Positions 50,072-59,658 of a stretch of DNA of 64,000 bases are shown here, one piece after another (position 1 is the first letter of the stretch; each line of letters opens with the position of its first letter). Both the position numbers and the translations under genes were made by a program. The notes under the pieces are model-generated. The model searched no databases. It worked only from the letters and a program-made list of their open reading frames with translations, and was not told the origin of the DNA. The stretch comes from an uncultured Pelagibacteraceae bacterium (GTDB taxonomy: Bacteria; Pseudomonadota; Alphaproteobacteria; Pelagibacterales; Pelagibacteraceae): positions 1 to 64,000 of the forward strand of contig CACJMW010000004.1 of NCBI GenBank assembly GCA_902594655.1, written 5' to 3'.

Positions 50072-51184
50072 TTAAATTACTTGAGATGCAGAGGTAAAAT
50101 TATAACCAAAAGTATCTGCAACAGCTTTGTATGTTACTTCGCCTTTACAAACATTTAAACCTGCTAAAAAGTTTTTATCTTCACTTAAGGCTTTTTGATA
50201 ACCATTATTCGCTAATTTTATTAAATAAGGAAGTGTTGCTTTATTTAATGCAAAAGTTGAAGTTCTTGGAACACCACCTGGCATATTTGCTACACAATAA
50301 TGTACTACATCATCTACTATATAAGTAGGATCTCCATGTGTAGTTGGTTTACTTGTTTCAACACAACCACCTTGATCAATAGCAACATCAACTATTACAG
50401 AACCTCTTTTCATTAATTTTAACATTTCTTTCGTAATTAATTTAGGTGCCTCAGCTCCTGGAATTAAAACCCCTCCAACTATTAAATCTGCTTCAGCAGC
50501 TAATTTATTTAAATCTATTTTGTCACTTTGCTCTGGAATAATTTTATCTCCAAATATTTGAACTAATTGTTTTAGTCTTGCCTCAGATTTATCAACAATA
50601 TGAACTTTAGCTTTCATTCCAGTGGCTATTGTAGCGGCGTTTTCTCCTACAACTCCCCCACCAAGAATTAAAACATTTGCCGGTTCACCGCCTGGAGCTC
50701 CTCCTAACAATATTCCTCTACCTTTTTGATTTTTCTCCAAACAATGAGCGCCTGCCTGAACTGACATTCTGCCAGCAACAGCACTCATTGGTGCTAACAA
50801 TGGAAGTCTACCGTTATTGTCTGTTACTGTTTCGTAAGCTATACAAACTGATTTACTCTTTACTAATCCTGCAGTTAGTTCTTTTGCAGCTGCTAAATGT
50901 AAATAAGTAAACACTATCTGATTTTCTCTAATCATTTTAACTTCATTTGACAAAGGTTCTTTTACTTTAACAATGATTTCTGCATCGTTAAAAATATCTT
51001 CCGCTTTATCTACAATTTTCGCACCGGCATTAATATAATGTTCATTTTCAAAACCGGCTTCAAAACCTCCATTATTTTCAACTAATACCTCGTGACCGTT
51101 TGAAGTTAGTTGTTTTACACTATCAGGGGTAAGGCCAATTCTATTTTCTTGAGGTTTTATTTCCTTCGGAAGGCCAATTTTCAT
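50072..51184 (-). CDS. ald: Alanine dehydrogenase
   Basis: 'MKIGLPKEIKPQENRIGLTPDSVKQL', 'ILGGGVVGENAATIATGMKAKVHIVD', 'HYCVANMPGGVPRTSTFALNKATLPY'. Confidence 0.95.
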   Translation of the reverse strand: MKIGLPKEIKPQENRIGLTPDSVKQLTSNGHEVLVENNGGFEAGFENEHYINAGAKIVDKAEDIFNDAEIIVKVKEPLSNEVKMIRENQIVFTYLHLAAAKELTAGLVKSKSVCIAYETVTDNNGRLPLLAPMSAVAGRMSVQAGAHCLEKNQKGRGILLGGAPGGEPANVLILGGGVVGENAATIATGMKAKVHIVDKSEARLKQLVQIFGDKIIPEQSDKIDLNKLAAEADLIVGGVLIPGAEAPKLITKEMLKLMKRGSVIVDVAIDQGGCVETSKPTTHGDPTYIVDDVVHYCVANMPGGVPRTSTFALNKATLPYLIKLANNGYQKALSEDKNFLAGLNVCKGEVTYKAVADTFGYNFTSASQVI

Positions 51185-51190
51185 TAAGAA

Positions 51191-52531
51191 CTAATTTTTT
51201 TTTGATTTTGAATAATTTGTAATTCCTGTTCTTAGTTTCTCAATAATTTCATCAATATGTTTTTTCTCGCAAATAAACATTGGTGCAATTATTAAACAGT
51301 CTCCAGTTGCTTTAAAATTAACTCCTGCTTCATAACAATGTTTGAAACATGTAAAACCTGCTGCACCAGGTTTTTTGTCCATTTTAATATCAATACCACC
51401 CATCATTCCATATCCTCTGATATTATCTACTACATCAATATCTTTTAATGAGAATAAACCTTCTTGGAAATATGGAGCTAAATTTTTTGCTCTATTAAAA
51501 ATATCATCTTTTTCAAAAATATCTTGAACGGCTAATGCAGCTGCAACTGATATTGGAATTCCTGAATAAGTATATCCATGAAATAATTCGATTGAACCTT
51601 TGGGTGCATTGTCAACAATTGCATCATAGATTTCTTCTTTACAAGCAACTACTCCCATTGGGCTAATGCCGTTAGTTGTTGCTTTGGCCATAGTCATTAA
51701 GTCAGGAGTAACTCCGTACTCTTGAGATGCAAATGGAGAACCTGTTCTACCCCAGCCTGTAATTACTTCATCAAAAATTAAAAGTATCCCATGTTTATCA
51801 CATATTTCTCTTAATCTTTGTAAATAACCTTTTGGTGGAACTAATGTTCCTGTCGATCCTGCAATTGGTTCAACAATACATGCGGCTATATTTTCTGCAC
51901 CAAAATTTGTACAAATTCTTTCTAGATCTTCAGCTAGTTCAACTCCTGTTTCAGGTTGACCAGAAATAAATTTGTGTTCAGGTAGATGTGTATGTCTCAT
52001 ATGAACTACACCTGGCATCAAAACACTTGCAAATGTTTTTACGTTATTAACCATTCCGCCAACTGATGTCGCTCCAATATTCATACCATGATATCCTCTT
52101 TCACGTCCAACAAACCTAAATCTTTGACTATCCCCTCTTGCTCTATGATAAGCAATTGCAATTTTAATTGCTGTTTCAACTGCTGTTGATCCACAGATTG
52201 TATAAAACATTCTATTTAAATTTCCTGGGGTATGTTTTGAAATTCTAGTTGCTAATTCAAATGATCCACCGAACCCTTGTTGGAATGGTTGAGCATAATC
52301 TAATGTTTTTAATTGATTTGTAATAGCATTTATAATTTCTTCTCTTCCATGACCTAAAGGATTACAAAACAATCCTGAACTAGCATCTATTTGAGTTTGC
52401 CCTTGATGATTTTTTAAGTAAACTCCTTTTGCCTCAACAATCAATCTTGGGTTTGCTTTAAAATCTCTATTGGAGCTAAATGGCATCCAATGTTCATTTA
52501 AAGAATTAGGTACAGATGGTTTTGAGCTCAT
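51191..52531 (-). CDS. Class III aminotransferase (omega-amino acid / taurine-pyruvate type)
   Basis: 'LNEHWMPFSSNRDFKANPRLIVEAKGVYLKN', 'LLIFDEVITGWGRTG', 'MTMAKATTNG' PLP lysine region. Confidence 0.88.
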   Translation of the reverse strand: MSSKPSVPNSLNEHWMPFSSNRDFKANPRLIVEAKGVYLKNHQGQTQIDASSGLFCNPLGHGREEIINAITNQLKTLDYAQPFQQGFGGSFELATRISKHTPGNLNRMFYTICGSTAVETAIKIAIAYHRARGDSQRFRFVGRERGYHGMNIGATSVGGMVNNVKTFASVLMPGVVHMRHTHLPEHKFISGQPETGVELAEDLERICTNFGAENIAACIVEPIAGSTGTLVPPKGYLQRLREICDKHGILLIFDEVITGWGRTGSPFASQEYGVTPDLMTMAKATTNGISPMGVVACKEEIYDAIVDNAPKGSIELFHGYTYSGIPISVAAALAVQDIFEKDDIFNRAKNLAPYFQEGLFSLKDIDVVDNIRGYGMMGGIDIKMDKKPGAAGFTCFKHCYEAGVNFKATGDCLIIAPMFICEKKHIDEIIEKLRTGITNYSKSKKN

Positions 52532-52580
52532 AATTTTAATTTATAAATAATCTATATAAGATTTCTTTAGACTATATAGG

Positions 52581-52630
52581 AATAATTGACTACCAAAATA
52601 ATTGACGCAACTTAAGGTTGCATTAAATTT
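52581..52630 (+). promoter_or_regulatory. Candidate promoter/operator for the tauABC-like operon
   Basis: Two AATAATTGAC copies 16 bp apart and inverted repeat GCAAC-TTAAG-GTTGC just 3' of the second TTGAC. Confidence 0.4.
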
Positions 52631-52702
52631 AGCACTTTTTGTTTTACATCTTCTCCAATTTAATTTTAACTTACGGAATTATAAACTAACAAAGAGGAAC
52701 AA

Positions 52703-53644
52703 ATGAAAAAAATAATTAGTTTACTTTTAGGATGTTTTGTAGCTCTAAGCTTAAATATTTCAGTAGCAAATTCTGCTGCAAATGAAGTTAGAGTTGCCTA
52801 CTTTCTAGAATGGCCAAGTCCAAACTTGGAAGATATGCAGAAGAAAAATTTTGCTAAAGCTCTTGGTGTACCAGTAAAATGGACTAACTTCACTAATGGT
52901 GGCGCAATGACTGATGCTATGTTAGCAGGAGATATTGATATTTCTTATTCACAAGGATTAGTTCCATTTATTAATGCTGTTAAATCTAAAGCACCAATCA
53001 AATTAGTAGATATTGCAATGGAATATGGAATGGGAGGAACAACTTGTGTTACTTCTAATGCTTCTGGAATTACAAAAGCAAATGCTACTGAATTAGAAGG
53101 TAAAAAAGTTGCTGTTCCACTTGGAACAATGGCTGAGTATGTTTTCGATGAAAGTATGAAAGTTGTCGGTGCTGACAGAAGTAAGATGGATGTAATTCAA
53201 ATGGATCCTGAAGAAGGAGCTGCTGCTTTAGTTAGTGGTGATGTAGTAATGGCATGTTTATTTGGTGGTAATTCAATCAAAGCTGCTACAGCTATTGGAT
53301 CTAGATTACTCTCAGTTCAAGAAGCTAGAGATGCTGGTATCTTGGGTATAGATATCACTTCAGTAACTACAAAGTTTATGAAAGAAAACCCTGGAATGCT
53401 TAGAACTTTTATAGAAGTAACTCATGAAGCTAATGCTAGATATAAAGCTGGTAAAGCTGACATGAATGCTATGGCTAAAGCTTCAGAAATGAAAGTTGCT
53501 GATATGAAAGAAACTTTAAGTGGCTTTAAATTTCTTACACCAGAGGAAACTAAACAGTCTATGGAAAGTGGAAATCTTAAAGGATTCCTAGATGGTATGG
53601 GAACACCAAAAGGAAATGTAGATACTAGTTTCTTACCTTTATAA
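52703..53644 (+). CDS. tauA: TauA-like ABC transporter substrate-binding protein
   Basis: Signal peptide; 'RVAYFLEWPSPNLEDMQKKNFAKALGVPVKWTNFTNGGAMTDAMLAGDIDISYSQGLVPFI'. Confidence 0.8.
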   Translation: MKKIISLLLGCFVALSLNISVANSAANEVRVAYFLEWPSPNLEDMQKKNFAKALGVPVKWTNFTNGGAMTDAMLAGDIDISYSQGLVPFINAVKSKAPIKLVDIAMEYGMGGTTCVTSNASGITKANATELEGKKVAVPLGTMAEYVFDESMKVVGADRSKMDVIQMDPEEGAAALVSGDVVMACLFGGNSIKAATAIGSRLLSVQEARDAGILGIDITSVTTKFMKENPGMLRTFIEVTHEANARYKAGKADMNAMAKASEMKVADMKETLSGFKFLTPEETKQSMESGNLKGFLDGMGTPKGNVDTSFLPL

Positions 53645-53664
53645 TTTGAAGGTAAATTAGAATT

Positions 53665-53703
53665 AAATAGGCGCCAATTTTTTAATTGGTGCCTATTTTT
53701 TTT
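53665..53703 (+). terminator. Intrinsic terminator / attenuator between tauA-like and tauB-like genes
   Basis: AAATAGGCGCCAATT-TTTT-AATTGGTGCCTATTT running into a T tract. Confidence 0.85.
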
Positions 53704-53730
53704 ATTTAAAAATTAATGTAAAGTTATTTT

Positions 53731-54528
53731 ATGAGCGATCTTGTTTCTCAAAATTTAAATATGATTTTTAAGTCTCCAAAAGGAGAAACAGTACACGCAT
53801 TAAAAGATTTAAATTTTACCATTAAGAAAGGTGAACTTTTAACTGTTTTAGGCCCATCAGGTTGTGGAAAAACTACATTATTAAATATTGCGGCAGGATT
53901 TATAAGACCCACATCTGGAACCATTAAGTTAGGTAATAATGAAATTAATGGTCCTGGAGTTGATAGAGGTATGGTTTTTCAACAAGGTGCTTTATTTGAA
54001 TGGTTAACAGTTTCTGAAAATGTCAACTTTGGATTAAGAATGAAAAAAGATGATCCAATTAAAACTGCAAAAAAGGTTGATGAATGGTTAGAAATAGTTG
54101 GTCTTAAAGGATTTGGTAACACTCCTACTTATCAATTATCTGGCGGTATGCAACAAAGAGTAGCTCTTGCCAGATGTTTGATTAATGATCCAGATTTAAT
54201 TTTAATGGATGAGCCTTTGGGGGCACTTGATGCACTAACTAGAGAAAAAATGCAGTCACTAGTTTTGAAAATTTGGAAAGAAACAGGAAAGACAATTATT
54301 TTAATCACTCACTCTGTAGAAGAAGCTCTGCTACTTGGAGAAAGATTATATGTAATGGCTCCTAGACCTGGTAGAATTCATAAGGAATATAATCTTCCTT
54401 TTGCTGAAATGGGACTTAAAGAGGATCTTAGAGAAATAAAAAAAGATAAAGAATTTTCTTCTAAAAGAGAGGAAATATTGTCCATGATTTGGAACATGGA
54501 AGAAGAAATTATGGGGAAAGATAATTAA
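53731..54528 (+). CDS. tauB: TauB-like ABC transporter ATP-binding protein
   Basis: 'LGPSGCGKTTLLNIAAGFI' Walker A, 'LSGGMQQRVALARCLINDPDLILMDEPLGALDALTR'. Confidence 0.92.
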   Translation: MSDLVSQNLNMIFKSPKGETVHALKDLNFTIKKGELLTVLGPSGCGKTTLLNIAAGFIRPTSGTIKLGNNEINGPGVDRGMVFQQGALFEWLTVSENVNFGLRMKKDDPIKTAKKVDEWLEIVGLKGFGNTPTYQLSGGMQQRVALARCLINDPDLILMDEPLGALDALTREKMQSLVLKIWKETGKTIILITHSVEEALLLGERLYVMAPRPGRIHKEYNLPFAEMGLKEDLREIKKDKEFSSKREEILSMIWNMEEEIMGKDN

Positions 54529-56454
54529 ATGTTAACCCAAATAATCACGATATTAATTCTTGTATCAATTGTTGGATGTATTCTTTATGGCAGAAAATTA
54601 ATAAGAACAGAAAAAGTTGATGCTGTATTTGGTAACCCCGAAAGAGCAAAAGGTGGAACACACTGGGTAATCGTTGGAAGTAGTGCCATTTTATTAATTT
54701 GGCTATATTATTCTTGGGATATAGCAAAAGGTTTTTATCCTAAGTCAGCGAATGAATTATGTCAGGTAGCTAAAATTAATGAATCTCTTTTGGGATTAAA
54801 ATATCAATTTCCAATAGAGGAAAGAGAATTTAAAAGTACCTCAATAATTAAAATTGAAAATAAAAATCTTCAAAAAATTTCCAATGAAATTAAAAATTCA
54901 AAAGATTTAAATAGCCAACAAAAAACAGTTTTAATTGGCTTTATAAATAAAACTAGTCAATTAATTCCTCTACTTACAAAAGACAATTTAATGGAAATGG
55001 AAACAAAACAAAAAATAGAGGGAATAACTGAAAAAATAAATCTTTTGATAGAAAATTTCAAAAAACCAGATTATCCATTTGAAACAGAGGAAGAATTAAA
55101 TATTAGACTTCAAGCTGTTAAAGAACAAGGTGAATGGGGCATCACAACTGTAAGTGCAGGCACTGGTTCTATTGAAAATACCTTTGAGGTTCCATTAGTT
55201 CCTGCAACAGATAGAGGTTTAAAATTTAATGCTGCCGCAGAAGAACTTAAAGGTATTGATGAAGAATTTTTTAAGTTGAGAAACCATAATCCACAATTTA
55301 AAAATTCAGTAAAACAAATCAAAGATGAAATAAAAGCATATAGAGCTGGTTTAGATGACTCGGAGGAAGTGGCATCAACATATGCTAAAAATATTGTAAA
55401 AATTACAAGAAGAATTGAATTTGCAAGTATCTACCCTCCTAACGCTTTAAATAATATGCAAAAAGCAATTATGGAATTTGATAATCTTCAAAAATCAGAG
55501 CAAGGAGGACTAAGAATAGTAGATATCCTTTTATTCCCGGCAGGGACAATAGTTTCAAGTGGCACTAGTTGCTCAGAACAAGGTTCTGGAAGATGGCTAC
55601 CGAAACCATCTGATACACTCAACAAATTTATTTTAATGTCAAAACCAAGCGTAGGTTACAAAAATATTCCATTGCTTTGGATTGATATGATGGATGTTAG
55701 TAAAATAATTGGATTTATTTTACCTGATTGGATTGCTGATGTTCTTCCAGGAGAATACCCAATTCATACTAATGATGGAGTTGTTAAACAAAATTTTAAA
55801 GGTAAGGTTCTTAAAATTGTAACTGGAGATTTTAAATTATTTAAAATACCTGTTCCCTATGGTCATATTTGGGATTCTTTTTTAAGGGTATTTCTTGGAT
55901 TGATATTTGGGATAATTATAGGTGTGCCACTTGGTTTATTTATGGGTTTGAATAGATTTGCAAAGGGTTTCTTTGATCCTTTAATAGAACTTTATAGACC
56001 GGTACCACCTCTTGCATGGGCTCCGTTAATAATTTCAGTTTTAGGTATAGATAATACTGGAAAGGTATTTTTATTATTTATGGTTTCACTATCAATTATG
56101 ATTATTTCGGCTAGGGCTGGTGCTTCTGGAACTCAACTGTCTAAAATACATGCAGCACACTCATTAGGTGCTTCAAAAAAACAGATACTTAGATATGTAA
56201 TTTTTCCAAATTCTTTACCAGAAATACTGACTGGTATAAGAGTAGCGGTTGGAATGTGCTGGGGAACATTAGTTGCAGCTGAGTTCTTGGCTGGAACAAC
56301 TGGAATAGGATTTGTAGAAAATGTTGCAAAAAAATATTTTCAATATGAAGTAATTTGGATAACTATTTTTATAATGGGCATGCTAGGTCTTTTGTTTGAT
56401 GTAACTTTGAGAAAAATAATAGATAAAACAATTCCATGGAGAGGAAAAGGCTAA
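54529..56454 (+). CDS. TauC-like ABC permease with ~400-aa additional N-terminal region
   Basis: C-terminal 'DSFLRVFLGLIFGIIIGVPLGLFMG...LYRPVPPLAWAPLIISVLGID...HAAHSLGASKKQILRYVIFPNSLPEILTGIRVAVG'; N-terminal TMs and long charged helical region. Confidence 0.88.
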   Translation: MLTQIITILILVSIVGCILYGRKLIRTEKVDAVFGNPERAKGGTHWVIVGSSAILLIWLYYSWDIAKGFYPKSANELCQVAKINESLLGLKYQFPIEEREFKSTSIIKIENKNLQKISNEIKNSKDLNSQQKTVLIGFINKTSQLIPLLTKDNLMEMETKQKIEGITEKINLLIENFKKPDYPFETEEELNIRLQAVKEQGEWGITTVSAGTGSIENTFEVPLVPATDRGLKFNAAAEELKGIDEEFFKLRNHNPQFKNSVKQIKDEIKAYRAGLDDSEEVASTYAKNIVKITRRIEFASIYPPNALNNMQKAIMEFDNLQKSEQGGLRIVDILLFPAGTIVSSGTSCSEQGSGRWLPKPSDTLNKFILMSKPSVGYKNIPLLWIDMMDVSKIIGFILPDWIADVLPGEYPIHTNDGVVKQNFKGKVLKIVTGDFKLFKIPVPYGHIWDSFLRVFLGLIFGIIIGVPLGLFMGLNRFAKGFFDPLIELYRPVPPLAWAPLIISVLGIDNTGKVFLLFMVSLSIMIISARAGASGTQLSKIHAAHSLGASKKQILRYVIFPNSLPEILTGIRVAVGMCWGTLVAAEFLAGTTGIGFVENVAKKYFQYEVIWITIFIMGMLGLLFDVTLRKIIDKTIPWRGKG

Positions 56455-56489
56455 TAAAAACTTTATATTAATATTAATTCTTTTAAAAA

Positions 56490-57368
56490 ATGAAAATTTT
56501 TGATTGTACAACATTTTATTCGGAAGATTTAATGTTAGATGTTAGATTGAATATACTGGATCCTTTCGTTCATAAATTTATAATTGTTGAGTCAGTCTAT
56601 TCACATAGTGGAAGAAAGAAAACTCTTAATTTTGATATAAACAATTTTAAAAAATTTAAAAATAAAATTATTTACATTGTTATAGAAGAGGAGCCTGAGG
56701 GAATTATTAAAAAAGAGCATCTTTCAAGTGGAGAGAAAAGAATAAACAGCATCAAAAGAGTTGAACAATCTTACAACTATATGTTTAAAGGAATTAATGA
56801 AGCAAATGATGATGATTTAATTTGTATAAGTGACAATGATGAAATACCCAATTTTGAATCAAAAAATTTTAAAAATTCAAGAAATAATATTTTTATCTTT
56901 GAACAATTATTCTTTTATTACAAATTTAATTTATACTACGATTTAATACCTTGGTATGGAACAAAAGGATGTAAAAAAAAGTTTTTGAAATCTTTTGCTT
57001 GGTTGAGAAACCTGAAAAATAAAAAATATCCAATATGGAGATTAGACAGCTACTTTTCTCCATTAAAACAAAGAAATCTTCAAATTGTTAAGGAGGGTGG
57101 TTGGCATTTTACAAACGTAAAGACACCTCAAGAAATATTTGAGAAACTATCTAATTTTGGACATCATAATGAATTTGAAGAGTCTGGTATTACTATAAAT
57201 GACATTAAAGAAAGTATTGAAAATAGAATAGTTCATTATGATCATTCTGCAGATTTAAGAAAAAGCAATAAATATGATGGAAAATATAAACTTAAAACTA
57301 TCGAGGATAAGTTTTTACCAAATTATTTAATTTCAAATAAACAAAATTTCAAAAATTGGTTTGATTAA
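56490..57368 (+). CDS. Glycosyltransferase family 17-like
   Basis: 'KIFDCTTFYSEDLMLDVRLNILDPFVHKFIIVESVYSHSG', 'CISDNDEIP', 'GGWHFTNV'. Confidence 0.83.
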   Translation: MKIFDCTTFYSEDLMLDVRLNILDPFVHKFIIVESVYSHSGRKKTLNFDINNFKKFKNKIIYIVIEEEPEGIIKKEHLSSGEKRINSIKRVEQSYNYMFKGINEANDDDLICISDNDEIPNFESKNFKNSRNNIFIFEQLFFYYKFNLYYDLIPWYGTKGCKKKFLKSFAWLRNLKNKKYPIWRLDSYFSPLKQRNLQIVKEGGWHFTNVKTPQEIFEKLSNFGHHNEFEESGITINDIKESIENRIVHYDHSADLRKSNKYDGKYKLKTIEDKFLPNYLISNKQNFKNWFD

Positions 57369-57373
57369 AAGTA

Positions 57374-58303
57374 ATGGCTAAGTGGGGTATTTTAGGTTTT
57401 GGAAGAATGGGCTTAAGTTTTGCCGAAGCTTTAAAAGAAGTACCTAATTCACAATTGATATCTGTGGGAAGTGAGTCTGGGAAAAATTTTAAGGAATTTA
57501 AATGTAATACCTACGATGAAGTAATAAATAATGAGTCCATAGATTCAATATATATTTCAACATTGAATAACACTCACGTGAGCTTAATAAATAAAGTATG
57601 TAAACAAAAAAAAAATATCCTTTGTGAAAAACCGGTTGCAATGAAATCAACTGAACTTATTGAAATTAACGAGACAATTAGTAAAATTAAAAATAACTTT
57701 TATGAAGCTATAGCCTATTATTCTCATCCTCAAACTATAGAAGTTTTAAAATTAGTTCAAAACAATGAAATAGGTAATATAGTTAAAATAGAGTGCAGCT
57801 TTGGTTTTGAGGCAAAATTTAATCCTAATTCACGGCTATTTAGTAAAGAACTTGGAGGAGGTGCGATATATGACTTGGGTTGTTATCCTATAAGTTTTGC
57901 AATGCTATTTGCACAGGATATACGAATAAAAAAAAAAGATATTCAATTTTCACTATCTGGTGTTGATGATGATGCTAAAGCTACAATGATTTGTGACGAT
58001 AAATTTGAATGTGAAATACATGTAAGTTTGAAGAAGAATTTAAAAAATTTTTGTAACATAATAGGTTCAAATGGAAGTATTAAGATAAATAGTCCTTGGC
58101 TTCCTGGTAAAAATAGTCAGTTAGAGATTTCAAATAATAAACATTTTTATATTAAAAATGTAAAAACAAACTTATCTGTTTACGCTAACCAAATAAAGAA
58201 TGTTTCATCTGCATTCTCTGGTAACAATGAAAAATTAAATTTATTCGATATTAATAAATCTCTGATCAATATAAAACTAATTGAGAATTGGCTAAAAGAT
58301 TAG
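57374..58303 (+). CDS. Gfo/Idh/MocA-family oxidoreductase
   Basis: 'WGILGFGRMGLSFAEAL', 'NILCEKPVAMKSTEL', 'GGGAIYDLGCYPISFA'. Confidence 0.9.
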   Translation: MAKWGILGFGRMGLSFAEALKEVPNSQLISVGSESGKNFKEFKCNTYDEVINNESIDSIYISTLNNTHVSLINKVCKQKKNILCEKPVAMKSTELIEINETISKIKNNFYEAIAYYSHPQTIEVLKLVQNNEIGNIVKIECSFGFEAKFNPNSRLFSKELGGGAIYDLGCYPISFAMLFAQDIRIKKKDIQFSLSGVDDDAKATMICDDKFECEIHVSLKKNLKNFCNIIGSNGSIKINSPWLPGKNSQLEISNNKHFYIKNVKTNLSVYANQIKNVSSAFSGNNEKLNLFDINKSLINIKLIENWLKD

Positions 58304-59311
58304 ATGAGAGTAAAAGACTTAAAAAATTTAATTGTGAAAATTTTTTTAAATTTTAAATTATCTAAAGAGCATTCTATTGTTTGTGCTGATGCTTTAATAA
58401 ATGCTGAATTAGTTGGGGCTCCTTCACACGGTTTAGCTAGACTTTTCTCTTATTGTAATAGAATAAAAAAAAAAGTAATTAATCCTAAACCAAAAATAAA
58501 AATTAAAAAAATTTCTCAATCAATAACTAGTATAGATGCTGATAATGCTGTTGGTTTTATTGGGGCTGACTTAGGGATTAAACATGCAATTAAAAATGCT
58601 AAAAAAACAGGAATTGGTTTCGTTGCTGTAAAAAATAGTGGTCACTACGGTTTATCTGGGTATTATGGTGAACGTGCTGCTCAACAAGGATTTGTAGCTT
58701 TATGTTTTACAAATGCACCACCAGCAATAGCTCCTCATGGCGCAAAAAAAACTTTATTTGGTACAAATCCAATTTGTTTTGCGGCTCCTTCTGGTAATAA
58801 AGCTCCATTTGTTTTAGATACATCAATTTCAGTTATTAACAGAGGAAAAATTAGAAGAGCTGCAAAACTTGGAGAAAAAATTCCTCAAGGAGTTGCTTTA
58901 GATAAAAATGGAAATCCGACAACCAATCCAAGAAAAGCTTTGGATGGATTACAACTTCCGATAGCTGGATTTAGAGGCTCGGGTTTAGCTTGGATGGTTG
59001 ATATTTTATCAGGTGTTATAACTGGTGCGAATCATGGAGGTAAAGTAAAAGATCCTTTTGATGATTTTACTGGTCCACAGAATATAGGTCACCTGTTTAT
59101 AGTTTTTAAACCCAACTTGTTTGTGAATAATTATATAAAAAGAATTCAAGAAAATATAAAAAGAATTAAAAAATTGCCAAAAATTAAAGGTGTAAAAGAA
59201 ATTTTATACCCAGGAGAAAATAAAGCTTTAAGATTTAAGATTAATTCAAAAAAAAAGATCTTTATACCGAAAAATATATTAGCTGAAATTAATGAATTAA
59301 ATAAAGGCTGA
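58304..59311 (+). CDS. Ldh-family malate/L-lactate/sulfolactate dehydrogenase
   Basis: 'GAPSHGLARLFSYC', 'VKNSGHYGLSGYYGERAAQQGFVALCFTNAPPAIAPHGAKKTLFGTNPI'. Confidence 0.9.
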   Translation: MRVKDLKNLIVKIFLNFKLSKEHSIVCADALINAELVGAPSHGLARLFSYCNRIKKKVINPKPKIKIKKISQSITSIDADNAVGFIGADLGIKHAIKNAKKTGIGFVAVKNSGHYGLSGYYGERAAQQGFVALCFTNAPPAIAPHGAKKTLFGTNPICFAAPSGNKAPFVLDTSISVINRGKIRRAAKLGEKIPQGVALDKNGNPTTNPRKALDGLQLPIAGFRGSGLAWMVDILSGVITGANHGGKVKDPFDDFTGPQNIGHLFIVFKPNLFVNNYIKRIQENIKRIKKLPKIKGVKEILYPGENKALRFKINSKKKIFIPKNILAEINELNKG

Positions 59312-59381
59312 ACCTAACCAAACTAGCGTTACCAAAGATAGCGATAAAAAAAGTATATTTAAAGGTTTATAATGTTTCTTA

Positions 59382-59594
59382 TTAAACAACGATATATCCT
59401 AATATTGCAAGTGAGATACAGAACATTCCCATCAATACTCTATTTTGAAATCTCTCTCTTTTTTTTTCTTCGAATACTCTCTTCTTAAGAACATCTATAT
59501 TTACTTTGTTTGGGGACAAGTCTTTTTTCTCAGAAATTTTATGAGGGTAAACTTCAGCAACCACAGATGTTCTATTTAATGTTTCAGTACTCAT
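59382..59594 (-). CDS. Small single-TM hypothetical protein
   Basis: Charged N-terminus, C-terminal TM 'RVLMGMFCISLAILGYIVV'. Confidence 0.5.
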   Translation of the reverse strand: MSTETLNRTSVVAEVYPHKISEKKDLSPNKVNIDVLKKRVFEEKKRERFQNRVLMGMFCISLAILGYIVV

Positions 59595-59658
59595 TTTTAT
59601 AAATCAAATTTAATCATCAATTTGATCTATTGTTAAGAATTCCAATGTTCAAAATGGG

